The notes beneath the pieces were generated by a model. That model did not search any database. It was not told where the DNA came from and saw only the letters and a program-made list of their open reading frames with translations. Source: a bacterium (lineage in GTDB: Bacteria; Bdellovibrionota; UBA1018). From it: a stretch of 64,000 nt of DNA. A program made the position numbers and the translations under genes. How positions within the stretch are numbered: the stretch's first letter is position 1; each line of letters begins with the position of its first letter. The stretch spans positions 1-64,000 of the forward strand of contig JAIEMT010000045.1 in NCBI GenBank assembly GCA_019751945.1, written 5' to 3'. Of the stretch, positions 33,837 through 42,573 are shown piece after piece.

Positions 33837-34202
33837 CTAACGCAAATCTACTTCGACGGATTCGCCGAGGTAGCTGATTTCTAAAATCTGTGCTTCATGA
33901 GCGACTTTAGATTTTTTCAAACTCAAAGTGACGGTAGCTGGAACCAGCGGCTCGTGATGTGGACAGGCCAGTTCAGTCGCAGAAACGATGAGCTCGGCCG
34001 AACAGAATGGAGCTAGGTTTTTGAAAGGACGACCTTCCTTACACGTGGGAGCGACCTCCAACTGAGCAGTGATCGTGTTGCAATCTTTCAAAACAGTGAT
34101 GTGCAGATCGTCGCCATCAGCAAATGCGCTGAACTTCGGAGCAGCGTGAGCTGCAGAAACAAAAAACAAACCTAAAACAACAGATAGTGTGATCGATTTC
34201 AT
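33837..34202 (-). CDS. Small exported protein of unknown function
   Basis: A 121-residue protein. The signal peptide MKSITLSVVLGLFFVSAAHA is followed by a beta-rich domain with four Cys (KDCNTI, PTCKEG, PFCSAE, LACPHH). AGGGGG is upstream. Same general design as the proteins at 14790 and 25082. No functional motif. Confidence 0.72.
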   Translation of the reverse strand: MKSITLSVVLGLFFVSAAHAAPKFSAFADGDDLHITVLKDCNTITAQLEVAPTCKEGRPFKNLAPFCSAELIVSATELACPHHEPLVPATVTLSLKKSKVAHEAQILEISYLGESVEVDLR

Positions 34203-34326
34203 CTAGATATCCCCCTTTGGATGGAGGAACGGTAGAGTAGGGTACAAGCGCCGGCAATTTTTTTGTGATGATGCGCTGAGTGCTGCTTAGGGAGTTATCT
34301 TTTTCATAAAGAGGCTTTTCGAAGCG

Positions 34327-35283
34327 TCAATCCGGAACCATCACGCTGATGAATCGGAAGCTGTCTCGAAACTCGCGAAAACTCTTACAAATCGGAAACA
34401 ACATGTGCACTTCTGTTTTAGCGTGGTGCTTAGAAATGAAGATTAAACTCATCCCCGAAATCATACTCTGATAGAGCCCCACGCCAGCGCTATGCGCTGG
34501 ACGCGAGTCGAAATAATCGGCTTCGTCGTAGTCGCGTTCAAAAGCATCGATGAAATCTTTCATTCGTAGCGCTCCGAAATTATCGGTCACACAAATGCCG
34601 CGGTAGCGATCGCAGGTACTCAACTCAATCGTCACGATTTCTTTTTGATTCAAATCGAGCTCCTGCGTGCGATCCATCGTTGCACGATAGCGAGTGTCAT
34701 CGGGAAGAACCGGTGCTGAGAAGAGCGCGTTCAGTAAGATTTCATCCGCTACGCGAGCAACGGTGGTTGCCAAACGGATCGGCGTATTTTTTCCGCAGAG
34801 ATGGTTTTGGATAGCTTGCACGAGCGGACGACGTTGCGCCATCTTCGTCATCTGCATTTTTTTCTTCGGCGGGCTGTCCGTAGGAAAGTAGCGTTCAATT
34901 CCAAACGGCGACGGAGTCATTGCAGCCGTGACGAGCCGGGGATAGAGTTCCAGAACGGCTTGGCCTTGATAGCGACGACGAATGAAGTGAGCGAACGCCT
35001 TCAATTTAAAAACAGGATGTTTGGCATCGAGCGGATTTTTTCCAACCGCGAAAACACGGGTCTTTGGGAACTTGATTTCGTTCAAAGTATTCCCAATTTC
35101 GATCGCTTCTTTTGCGTCGTCGATGTTCCACCAGACTACTGTCTGCGGATTTTGTGTCAGGACGTTGCGAATTTCTTCGAGCGTCTTTGCCGAATAGAAT
35201 TCCAGACCGCAGGCGTCTCCTAGGTATTTTCCTTGTGCTGTGTCGTCGGATCGTTGCGAGATAACCAGGATTTTTCCAGGCAT
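34327..35283 (-). CDS. Degenerate receiver fused to GHKL-type ATPase domain
   Basis: A 318-residue protein. Residues 1-115 look like a receiver fold (KILVISQRSDD, VVWWNIDD, TRVFAVGKNPLDAKH) but the usual acidic pair is absent. Residues 160-318 carry GHKL ATPase boxes: ADEILLNALFSAP (N box), TDNFGALR (G1) and SAGVGLYQ (G2), as in anti-sigma kinases and histidine kinases. No phosphoacceptor His box (HExxN) is seen, so a SpoIIAB/RsbW-like kinase or ATP-binding switch is more likely than a sensor kinase. Partner unknown. Confidence 0.65.
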   Translation of the reverse strand: MPGKILVISQRSDDTAQGKYLGDACGLEFYSAKTLEEIRNVLTQNPQTVVWWNIDDAKEAIEIGNTLNEIKFPKTRVFAVGKNPLDAKHPVFKLKAFAHFIRRRYQGQAVLELYPRLVTAAMTPSPFGIERYFPTDSPPKKKMQMTKMAQRRPLVQAIQNHLCGKNTPIRLATTVARVADEILLNALFSAPVLPDDTRYRATMDRTQELDLNQKEIVTIELSTCDRYRGICVTDNFGALRMKDFIDAFERDYDEADYFDSRPAHSAGVGLYQSMISGMSLIFISKHHAKTEVHMLFPICKSFREFRDSFRFISVMVPD

Positions 35284-35323
35284 CTTCCTAGTTTAACGGC
35301 AGTACAAAGAGGGGTCAAAGAAG

Positions 35324-36124
35324 CTAGAAACTAAATCCCAATTTACTGCCTAGATAGTTGGCGCCACCGGTACTGTAGCCGCCTTCTAGAGTGATCTGGA
35401 ATCCCATTGGCGCGATGCGAAAGCGGGTTCCTAGAAAGGCAGTTAGGGCGCTTCCGGACCCGTCGCCGGTGAGGTGTACGGTCTCAGTTCCTACGACAAC
35501 AGGGATATCGAAGCTTCCCGTCACGAATTGGTAGCCAAGTCCGATGTAAGGGTCGGCAAAATCCATCTGACGGGAAACCAGGAGGGCTGGGGTGATGGTG
35601 CGGCTGTAAACAAAGCCTACCTTGGCCCAACCCATCGAACCGCGGAGGGCCCAGGTCAAGCCTTCCTCGGGTTTAATGAGGATGTACTTGATGTGAAATC
35701 CATAGAGGAGAGTGCCTGCGTATCCGATAAACGAAAGACCGAAGCTGGTGTTGTCGCTGAGCCCCTTGTCGAGCCGGAGTCGTGCCACTGGGGCAGTGCG
35801 GCTGCTGGTGGGAACCGGAGAGCCGCCTGCTAGCTCGAGGGCTGTGAAAACGGGATCTGGGATCCTTACCAGCTCCAATTCCACCCCGATGTCGATTCCG
35901 GGGTTTGTTCCGAGAGAGGTCGCTGGTTCAAAAGCTCGGTGGTCGATGGCGATTCCCATCCCGGTGATCACCGGGTTGATGATGGACGGGGAAAGGAGCT
36001 GCGCGGGGTTTGAGAACTGACTGGGGTCAAAGCCGCTGAAGTCGGCTTGAGTCAGATGAGATGTCAAGCCAACGGAGAGCACCAACGCATATTGCAGATA
36101 CGGAATGAAACGAAAGATCCCCAC
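35324..36124 (-). CDS. Outer-membrane beta-barrel-like protein
   Basis: A 266-residue protein from GTG. The signal peptide ends near HLTQA. Alternating strands (TSFGLSFIGYAGTLLYGFHIKY, GSMGWAKVGFVYSR, PYIGLGYQFVTGSF, ALTAFLGTRFRIAP) and a C-terminal Phe in SKLGFSF indicate a barrel of about 10-12 strands. The family is not recognised. It is upstream of nothing obvious; secG follows on the same strand in reverse order. Confidence 0.65.
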   Translation of the reverse strand: MGIFRFIPYLQYALVLSVGLTSHLTQADFSGFDPSQFSNPAQLLSPSIINPVITGMGIAIDHRAFEPATSLGTNPGIDIGVELELVRIPDPVFTALELAGGSPVPTSSRTAPVARLRLDKGLSDNTSFGLSFIGYAGTLLYGFHIKYILIKPEEGLTWALRGSMGWAKVGFVYSRTITPALLVSRQMDFADPYIGLGYQFVTGSFDIPVVVGTETVHLTGDGSGSALTAFLGTRFRIAPMGFQITLEGGYSTGGANYLGSKLGFSF

Positions 36125-36156
36125 TCTTTGAGTTTACAGGGGAGCGGGACTGAGGA

Positions 36157-36558
36157 CTAGTTTTTAGCGGGAGTCTTTACAGGAGAGGCAGGGGTAGCAG
36201 GAGCTGCAGGCGCCGCTTGTACTGGAGCTGCCTTACCCGCTGGAACTGGAACGGCAGGAGCCGTCGCTGGTGCTGCGGGCTTCGCTGGAGCACTGCCAGG
36301 TACAGCCACATCCATGACGCTGGAACGACTGCGTGCGCTGTTAGCGTGGGTCAGGTAGATGGCCGAAACGAAGAAGATTGCAGCCAAAACTGCTGTCAGA
36401 CGGGTGAAGAAGTTGGCTCCACCAGCGCTGCCAAAGACGGTTTGGCTCGAGCCACCCAAGGTCGCGCTGATGTCGGCGCCTTTGCCCGATTGGACGAGGA
36501 CGACAAGCACTAACAAGACACAAGCTACGATTTGGATGACGCTGACGACTGTAATCAT
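36157..36558 (-). CDS. secG: SecG preprotein translocase subunit with Ala/Pro tail
   Basis: About 133 residues. Two transmembrane helices (VVSVIQIVACVLLVLVVLVQ and FFTRLTAVLAAIFFVSAIYL) flank the conserved GKGADISATLGGSSQTVFGS loop. The C-terminal 55 residues are Ala/Pro-rich, longer than in E. coli. Inner-membrane component of SecYEG. Last gene of gap-pgk-tpiA-secG, 28 bp after tpiA, a common arrangement of tpiA and secG. Confidence 0.93.
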   Translation of the reverse strand: MITVVSVIQIVACVLLVLVVLVQSGKGADISATLGGSSQTVFGSAGGANFFTRLTAVLAAIFFVSAIYLTHANSARSRSSVMDVAVPGSAPAKPAAPATAPAVPVPAGKAAPVQAAPAAPATPASPVKTPAKN

Positions 36559-36586
36559 TTGGGGTTGTATATCGGAACCGTCGGAC

Positions 36587-37387
36587 TCAGACAAGTAGAA
36601 GTTTGCTCGCCGCCAGCACCAGTTTCCAGTAGCTTTCCGGCTTCAAACTCGCCCCGCCCACCAGCACTCCATCGACGTTTGGACAGGCCAAGAGGGAGGC
36701 GACATTGGCATCGTTCACGCTACCGCCATAGAGAATGGGGGTATCTTTGGGAAGTACCCCTCGAATGTATTGATGCACCTCTTCTGCCTGCTCGGCCGTG
36801 GCATTCAGGCCCGTTCCAATGGCCCACACCGGTTCGTAGGCCACAATCAGGTTTCCTCGCGGGGCTGGCAACCCTTCTCGAAGCTGTTTGGCAATGACGT
36901 CTTGGGTGTCGCCGGCTTCTCTTTCGGCACGGGTTTCCCCCACGCAGAAGATGACCGAAAAGCCTTGATCGAGCAGGCTATCCGCTCGCTTCTTGGCCGT
37001 CTCATTGGTTTCTCCGTAAAACTGCCGTCTTTCCGAGTGACCGACCAGGGAATGGGCAATTCCCAACTCTTTGAGGATGGGACCGCTCACTTCCCCGGTA
37101 AACGCGCCCGCTTTTTCCCAATGGGTGTTTTGAGAACCAATCTGGAGGTGAAGGGCTTCTACCTTGTCGAGGTTGCGCGTCCCTTCCTGTCCCGCTTCAA
37201 AACTGACCGCTGGAGGGAACACACTCAATTGCAATCGCTTGGAAGCAATCTGTTCTCGAATCTGTTTTCTCTGTGCTGGATTTTCTTTTTCAACAAGGGA
37301 AGTCAGCGACTCGAAGAATTTCCGAGTCTCGACCGGAGCATGGTTCATCTTCCAATTTCCGGCGATCGTGAGTCCGTGCTTCTTCAT
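36587..37387 (-). CDS. tpiA: Triosephosphate isomerase
   Basis: A 266-residue TIM barrel: GNWKMN (Lys), HSLVGHSERR (His), AYEPVWAIGTG (Glu and flexible loop 6), YGGSVND (phosphate loop). Interconverts dihydroxyacetone phosphate and glyceraldehyde-3-phosphate. The ATG overlaps the pgk stop by 4 bp. Confidence 0.96.
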   Translation of the reverse strand: MKKHGLTIAGNWKMNHAPVETRKFFESLTSLVEKENPAQRKQIREQIASKRLQLSVFPPAVSFEAGQEGTRNLDKVEALHLQIGSQNTHWEKAGAFTGEVSGPILKELGIAHSLVGHSERRQFYGETNETAKKRADSLLDQGFSVIFCVGETRAEREAGDTQDVIAKQLREGLPAPRGNLIVAYEPVWAIGTGLNATAEQAEEVHQYIRGVLPKDTPILYGGSVNDANVASLLACPNVDGVLVGGASLKPESYWKLVLAASKLLLV

Positions 37388-38541
37388 TCGGGCAAGTTCT
37401 GGTTGCGAACTGGAATCTTCAGAATGTCGATTCCGGGCAAGCCATGTCCTTCCAGGTATTCCAATGCAGCCCCGCCGCCCGTCGAGAGGTGATCAAAACT
37501 TTCAGCGACGCCTGAAGATTTCACAGCAGAAACGGTGTCGCCTCCACCAATGATTTTCAAAGCGGGAAGCGTTGCAATGGCCTTCGCCATTTCAAAGGTG
37601 CCTGAAGAATATTCTGGTTTTTCAAACCACCCGAGGGGCCCGTTCCAGAAAATCGTTTTAGCCCCCTGAAGCATGTGTGCAAATTCTTGCACCGTCTTCG
37701 GACCGATGTCGAAGCTGTCGATCGTATCTACGGGAAGGAGCACAGGAATATCGCGCTTCTTCGTGTCGCGAAGAATATGTTGAGCCGCCTCAATATCCTT
37801 TGGCGAGGGTTGCTTGGCATTGGCTGGGATTTTCTTTCCTTCGGCCGCGAAAAAGGCGTTCGCCATCGCGCCACCGATCAATAGTCCACTCACTTTGCGC
37901 ATCAGCGATTCGACGGTTTTAATCTTGTCTGAAACTTTTGCGCCACCCAAAATAAAATAAAACGGCGGTTCCGGATGGTGAAGAATGCGATCAAAGAATT
38001 TCAATTCTTTTTCAATCAGTAGTCCCATTCCCTTGGTGTGCATCAAGGTGGGGACGCCATAGGTCGAAGCGTGTTTGCGATGAGCGGTCCCAAACGCGTC
38101 GTTAATGTAAACTTCGCAGAGATGGGAAAGCTTGTGAGCAAATTCAGAATCGTTTTCTTCTTCACCTTTGTGGAAGCGAAGATTTTCTAAGAGCAGAACC
38201 TGTCCACCCTTCAGGCCTCGAGCCATGAGCTCGATGCCTTCTCCCACGCAGTCGTCAGTGAGAGTGACATCCATGTTCAACAAACCGGAGAGGTGTGCTG
38301 CTACTGGCTCAAGAGAAAACTCCGGAGACGGTTTTCCATCCGGGCGGCCCAGATGCGAAGCCATCACCACTTTTGCTCCGCGCTCAATGGCATGCTTGAT
38401 TGTGGGAAGTGCTTCTTGAATTCGCGTGTCGTCTTCGACTTTGCCGTCTTTTGAAATCGGGACGTTGAAGTCCAAGCGCATGAAGACGGATTTCCCCTCG
38501 ATCGGGATATCGCGAATGTGTTTAATTTCTTCTAGCGGCAT
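37384..38541 (-). CDS. pgk: Phosphoglycerate kinase
   Basis: A 385-residue two-domain kinase: FMRLDFNVPI, LLENLRFHKGEE, YINDAFGTAHRKHAST, FILGGAKVSDKI, IFWNGPLGWFE and the C-terminal GGGDTVSA and LSTGGGAALEYLEG. Slightly short of the usual 390-395. GGGAA precedes the ATG. It lies 2 bp after gap and overlaps tpiA. Confidence 0.96.
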   Translation of the reverse strand: MPLEEIKHIRDIPIEGKSVFMRLDFNVPISKDGKVEDDTRIQEALPTIKHAIERGAKVVMASHLGRPDGKPSPEFSLEPVAAHLSGLLNMDVTLTDDCVGEGIELMARGLKGGQVLLLENLRFHKGEEENDSEFAHKLSHLCEVYINDAFGTAHRKHASTYGVPTLMHTKGMGLLIEKELKFFDRILHHPEPPFYFILGGAKVSDKIKTVESLMRKVSGLLIGGAMANAFFAAEGKKIPANAKQPSPKDIEAAQHILRDTKKRDIPVLLPVDTIDSFDIGPKTVQEFAHMLQGAKTIFWNGPLGWFEKPEYSSGTFEMAKAIATLPALKIIGGGDTVSAVKSSGVAESFDHLSTGGGAALEYLEGHGLPGIDILKIPVRNQNLPE

Positions 38542-38543
38542 GA

Positions 38544-39557
38544 TCAGTTCCCTTTTCGGGCCATATATAAAGTCAGATCGATCATTCGTGCTGAGAAGCC
38601 AGATTCGTTGTCGTACCAGGAAATGACTTTTACGAAGTTGCCGTCAATGACGGTAGTGAGGTCCGCATCAATTGTCGAGCTCAAGAGGCTCCCGTTGAAA
38701 TCAATCGAGACCAACGGAGCGGTCGAGAAACCCATCACACCCTTCATTGAAGTTTCGGAGGCTTTCTTGAATGCGGTGTTGATTTCGTCTTTGCTAGTCG
38801 CCTTCTTCAATTCGCCGGTGAAATCCACCATCGACACATTCGGTGTGGGAACGCGAATCGACAAGCCATCGAGCTTGCCCTTCAAATGGGGTAAAACCAA
38901 GCCCACCGCTTTCGCTGCGCCAGTGGTGGTGGGAATTTGCGAAAGAGCCGCAGCACGCGCACGGCGCGGGTCTTTGTGTGAAAGATCTAAGAGCTGTTGG
39001 TCGTTCGTGTAACTGTGAACGGTCAGCATGGTTCCGCGAATGACACCGTAGTTGTCATCCAAAACCTTCACCAGGGGAGCTAAGCAGTTCGTGGTGCAAG
39101 AAGCATTCGACACAATCGTGTGCTTCGAAGGGTCGTAAGCATTTTCATTCACACCCATGCAAAGTGTGACATCCGGATCTTTCGAAGGAGCCGAGATGAT
39201 CACGCGCTTCGCGCCGCCTTTTAAATGAAGCGCTGCTTTTTCCTTATCGGTGAAAACGCCCGTGCACTCGTGCACGAATTCAGCACCGAGCTTTGCCCAA
39301 GGAAGCTGAGTCGGATCTTTTTCCGAGGTGAGTTGAATCTTTTTTTTGCCAACCACTAAGGTCGAGCCATCCAGGCGAACATCTTCCTGAAGAGTTCCAT
39401 GAACGGAGTCATACTTCAGCAAGTGAGCCATCTGATCTGGTTTGGACAGATCGTTGATGGCGACGACTTCGATGTTTTCATTCTGAAGGGCTAATCGAAG
39501 AACCTTGCGGCCGATACGCCCAAACCCATTGATCGCTACTTTGGTGACATGTGGCAT
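38544..39557 (-). CDS. gap: Glyceraldehyde-3-phosphate dehydrogenase
   Basis: A 337-residue protein: NGFGRIGRKVLR (NAD), SNASCTTNCLAPL with the catalytic Cys, HSYTNDQQLLDLSHKDPRRARA, and WYDNESGFSARM. The reaction supplies 1,3-bisphosphoglycerate to Pgk encoded next. First gene of the glycolytic operon. Confidence 0.96.
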   Translation of the reverse strand: MPHVTKVAINGFGRIGRKVLRLALQNENIEVVAINDLSKPDQMAHLLKYDSVHGTLQEDVRLDGSTLVVGKKKIQLTSEKDPTQLPWAKLGAEFVHECTGVFTDKEKAALHLKGGAKRVIISAPSKDPDVTLCMGVNENAYDPSKHTIVSNASCTTNCLAPLVKVLDDNYGVIRGTMLTVHSYTNDQQLLDLSHKDPRRARAAALSQIPTTTGAAKAVGLVLPHLKGKLDGLSIRVPTPNVSMVDFTGELKKATSKDEINTAFKKASETSMKGVMGFSTAPLVSIDFNGSLLSSTIDADLTTVIDGNFVKVISWYDNESGFSARMIDLTLYMARKGN

Positions 39558-39589
39558 GTCGCCAGTAATACTCTCAACTTAGCTCGCTT

Positions 39590-40087
39590 TCAACCGCCGT
39601 GTTGGGGTCTTACCGTTGGAAGCGAGTAGCGATCCCGCTCGACTTTGAGCGTAGTTTGCTGGAACCCATTCAACCATGTACCCATGCGCAAAGTGGGTCT
39701 GTAGACGCCCAGCGCAGTGTTCTTGAAAAGAATGGAAGCAGGGGAATTCAAGAAGCCCGTTTCGGGATCCACACAAGTGAGATCCAGGGAAATGGGAGTG
39801 AATACCCCTCGGCGTCTGGCTTCAAGATCGGTTTGTAGACCTTTGACCTGACAGATGGCGACACATTGAGACCTGTCGGAGGAAATGCGCGCTAGAAGCT
39901 TCGCTTTGCCTCGCTTCTTGCTCGCTGTTTTGCCGACCTGAATTTTCAATCCGTGTTTATTTTGCGGAGCTTGGAAGCTAGCCTGGTAGTAGACCTCGGA
40001 CAGCGCTTCTTGAAAGTCCTGGCAGGCTTGGCTGACCTTCGGAATCCCCAATAAAACAACTAAACTGACTACGATTTTGAGTCTCAT
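39590..40087 (-). CDS. Exported protein of unknown function
   Basis: About 165 residues from ATG at 40087, with GGGGGTG ahead. The signal peptide MRLKIVVSLVVLLGIPKVSQ is followed by Cys-containing mature sequence (ACQDF, SQCVAICQ, LTCVDPE). There is no motif. The stop lies 32 bp before the gap start on the same strand; it could be transcribed with the glycolytic genes, but a separate unit is as likely. Confidence 0.65.
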   Translation of the reverse strand: MRLKIVVSLVVLLGIPKVSQACQDFQEALSEVYYQASFQAPQNKHGLKIQVGKTASKKRGKAKLLARISSDRSQCVAICQVKGLQTDLEARRRGVFTPISLDLTCVDPETGFLNSPASILFKNTALGVYRPTLRMGTWLNGFQQTTLKVERDRYSLPTVRPQHGG

Positions 40088-40229
40088 AAGAGCACCCCCG
40101 CCCCTAAAAGAGTACAATCGGCATGCCAGAGAGAGGGGTGTGAATTCGTTGGAAAATGGCTTCTGGAGCCGATCGGAAACCTTGTAAAAAAGAAACTGGT
40201 GCCAGTTCGACGCGTCAAGCCATTGGCGA

Positions 40230-41402
40230 TTAGGGTTGCTTGAGTAGGGGGCGGTAGCGCTTCAACTCGTTCTTAAACTGCTTTCGAGTGGCATCAAACG
40301 GGGCCTTCCAAGCCAGCTTGGGTTGAAGCAAACCTTCACAAAGAGTGAGTAAGCCCGCGATATCTTTTTCATGCACGAACTCGGGGGCAGGTCCTAAGGA
40401 CACCTTAGCATCGGGACCCCCTTCGAAGTTTTGGTTGTGGTAGTTGCCAAGCGGAACGGAGATTCCTACGGTGGGGATGCCGTAAGCCGTGGCTGCCGAA
40501 CCTTCACACGCGCCCCCATCCATCACTCGTTTTTGATGTTGCCCGGGGAGAACTTTCTGAGCCAGATCACCAAAAACTTTCAGCGCACCGGTGTTGAAAA
40601 CTGTCATCCGATCACCCAGGCGAACGACCGGGCCCTTGCCGATGTCTGCACCTGGGAGGGTTCTTGAGGTTTCTAAACTCACACAGAGGAGGGGGCGCTT
40701 GGCTTGCGCCAACCAACCCAATTCCAGGTGTCCGATGGTTCCAATGAAGCCGACCTCTTCCGCGCGGGAGAGCAAGCCCAAGAACGGGGGCTTGGCCTTG
40801 CCTCTCTTCTTTTTCGCCTTCGCAAAAAAATCGATGGCGATGGAGGCGATACAGAAGGCGCCCACCAAATCGTCGGCCGCCTTGGTGTAAACCAGCTCGC
40901 CCTCTTTCCAGACGGGCGCACGAAATTGAAATCCTCCAAAGAGTTTTGGAGCTGCGATATCGATCGGACGTTTGACTCGAACCACGCCTTTGGAAATTCC
41001 GCGCCCTGAAGGAATCAGTTCAGCGCTGATGAACTCTCCACTTTCTTTCAGTCCGTTTGCATCGGCCAGCCAAACAGAGGATCCTTCAATTCCTGCTGTC
41101 GGCGATCCTCCGTGCCATTGAATTTCCAGTTCGGTCGGAGATTTCCAATTCACTCCGTGAAAACCCGGGTGATCGGTGTGAGCGATGAAGAACCTTAGCG
41201 GCTCAGCCTCTTTTGCTCGAACGAGTTTCAAATACTCTGCCTTCGATTTCACGCCGACGACGATGTTTCCAATCGGATCTAAAAAATACGGCACCTTTTC
41301 AGCGTCGAAAAGTTTTTGAAACGTCGAGATTACATAGGATTCTCGAAACGGAGCAGTGGGTTGAGAAAGAATGTCGAACAACGTGGATTCGCGTGAAAGC
41401 AT
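40230..41402 (-). CDS. M42/M28-type zinc aminopeptidase
   Basis: A 390-residue co-catalytic metallopeptidase of clan MH. Apparent ligands and catalytic residues in order: AHTDHPGFHG (His, then Asp/catalytic region), KAADDLVGAF (bridging Asp), SRAEEVGFIG (Glu pair), SLET and the distal His in GNYHNQNFEG. The inserted domain at about 80-170 fits the M42 (tetrahedral aminopeptidase) layout. No signal peptide, so cytoplasmic peptide turnover is likely. Confidence 0.8.
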   Translation of the reverse strand: MLSRESTLFDILSQPTAPFRESYVISTFQKLFDAEKVPYFLDPIGNIVVGVKSKAEYLKLVRAKEAEPLRFFIAHTDHPGFHGVNWKSPTELEIQWHGGSPTAGIEGSSVWLADANGLKESGEFISAELIPSGRGISKGVVRVKRPIDIAAPKLFGGFQFRAPVWKEGELVYTKAADDLVGAFCIASIAIDFFAKAKKKRGKAKPPFLGLLSRAEEVGFIGTIGHLELGWLAQAKRPLLCVSLETSRTLPGADIGKGPVVRLGDRMTVFNTGALKVFGDLAQKVLPGQHQKRVMDGGACEGSAATAYGIPTVGISVPLGNYHNQNFEGGPDAKVSLGPAPEFVHEKDIAGLLTLCEGLLQPKLAWKAPFDATRKQFKNELKRYRPLLKQP

Positions 41403-41410
41403 GACGCTTT

Positions 41411-42514
41411 CTATCGCTCGGCTAGAGAATTTGGAAGCGCGTCTTCGATTTTTTTCAGGGTTTCCTGCGCGTCTTTGAGAAGCGCCTTAGGATCCGTGTA
41501 CCAGTTTGCAGGGAGATCTGCCTGAGACAGTTGAGAAGGAAGTCCGGGTTGGAATTGGTCTAGAAGGTGTTGAATTTCCTTTGCCAGGGAGCCGTCCATC
41601 TTGCCATGGGTGAGCGCACCCTTCAAAAATTCGAGAGGCGATTTGCTCGATCCAAACACCTCCCCTAGAAGGTCCGCGCCAGCATAGGGGTTCGTGGGGT
41701 CGGCGAGCATCGGAGCAAGGTTCCCCGCGCGGTCGAACTGGTCGGTGACTCTGCTGAATGTCGCTCGGTCCATGTGTCTTAAGACATCACGGGCTTGGGG
41801 GCGAGTCGCCGCGACTTTTGTGACGTATTCATAGAATTTCTGAACGAGGTCGGCTCGAACCTGAATGCCCTCCCGAAAGGGCTTGGGCATCGCTACTACT
41901 GAAAGGAAGTGATAGTTCAAATCGTGTTCGTAAAGGCCGCGCTTTGGGGCAATGGGAAAGCTCACGTCTTCGGCCATTCGTCGAACATACTCTTTCGGAT
42001 TGGCCTTTCCTTCTTGAAGGTACATTTTTGCAATTTTGAAATTGGGATCTTTTTTTTGAACGGCTTTTTCAAGTGCGGCGAGACCTCGGACAGCTTCTTC
42101 TCCATCGGGTACTGTGACAAAGTAAGCATTTTCGATATCCGTGGGTCGCAGTCTTCTGTCCAAGACTCTCACGGAAAAGAAGGTCTTCACCTTCGGTGGA
42201 AGAACTTTTGCACACCAGCGAATATCGCCTTTAATATCCGTGAACTCATTGAAGTCTTCCCAGGCGGTGAGCCGGCTCGTTCGATGAATTTGAAACCATC
42301 CTGCTTCGGTTTTATTTTTTCGGCGAAGGTAAATCACCGTGCCGCCATGCTGTCCCGAGGCCCAGGTCTCTTCAGCGAGATGATTACTCGCCAATGGGCT
42401 GTGAAAGGGATGCACGACGTGGGCGAAGGACTCGAAACACTCCTCGTCATCGGCGAGGGTGCTGGTCGATAAAATCAGGCACAAGATGCTGAATCCCCAG
42501 GTGCAGCGGGTCAC
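41411..42514 (-). CDS. Exported protein of unknown function
   Basis: A 367-residue protein from GTG; AAGGA lies 8 bases upstream. The signal peptide ends near STSTLA. The mature region starts with DDEECFESFAHVVHP and has a Trp/His-rich N-terminal domain and an acidic helical C-terminus. The first half might be beta-rich. No motif recognised. It precedes the M42 peptidase gene by 8 bp on the same strand, so both are probably one transcript. Confidence 0.65.
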   Translation of the reverse strand: MTRCTWGFSILCLILSTSTLADDEECFESFAHVVHPFHSPLASNHLAEETWASGQHGGTVIYLRRKNKTEAGWFQIHRTSRLTAWEDFNEFTDIKGDIRWCAKVLPPKVKTFFSVRVLDRRLRPTDIENAYFVTVPDGEEAVRGLAALEKAVQKKDPNFKIAKMYLQEGKANPKEYVRRMAEDVSFPIAPKRGLYEHDLNYHFLSVVAMPKPFREGIQVRADLVQKFYEYVTKVAATRPQARDVLRHMDRATFSRVTDQFDRAGNLAPMLADPTNPYAGADLLGEVFGSSKSPLEFLKGALTHGKMDGSLAKEIQHLLDQFQPGLPSQLSQADLPANWYTDPKALLKDAQETLKKIEDALPNSLAER

Positions 42515-42573
42515 TCCCCGATTGTCCTTAGCTTTTCATGAAATGGCAATGAGTGTGTGATAAGTCCGAGGAA

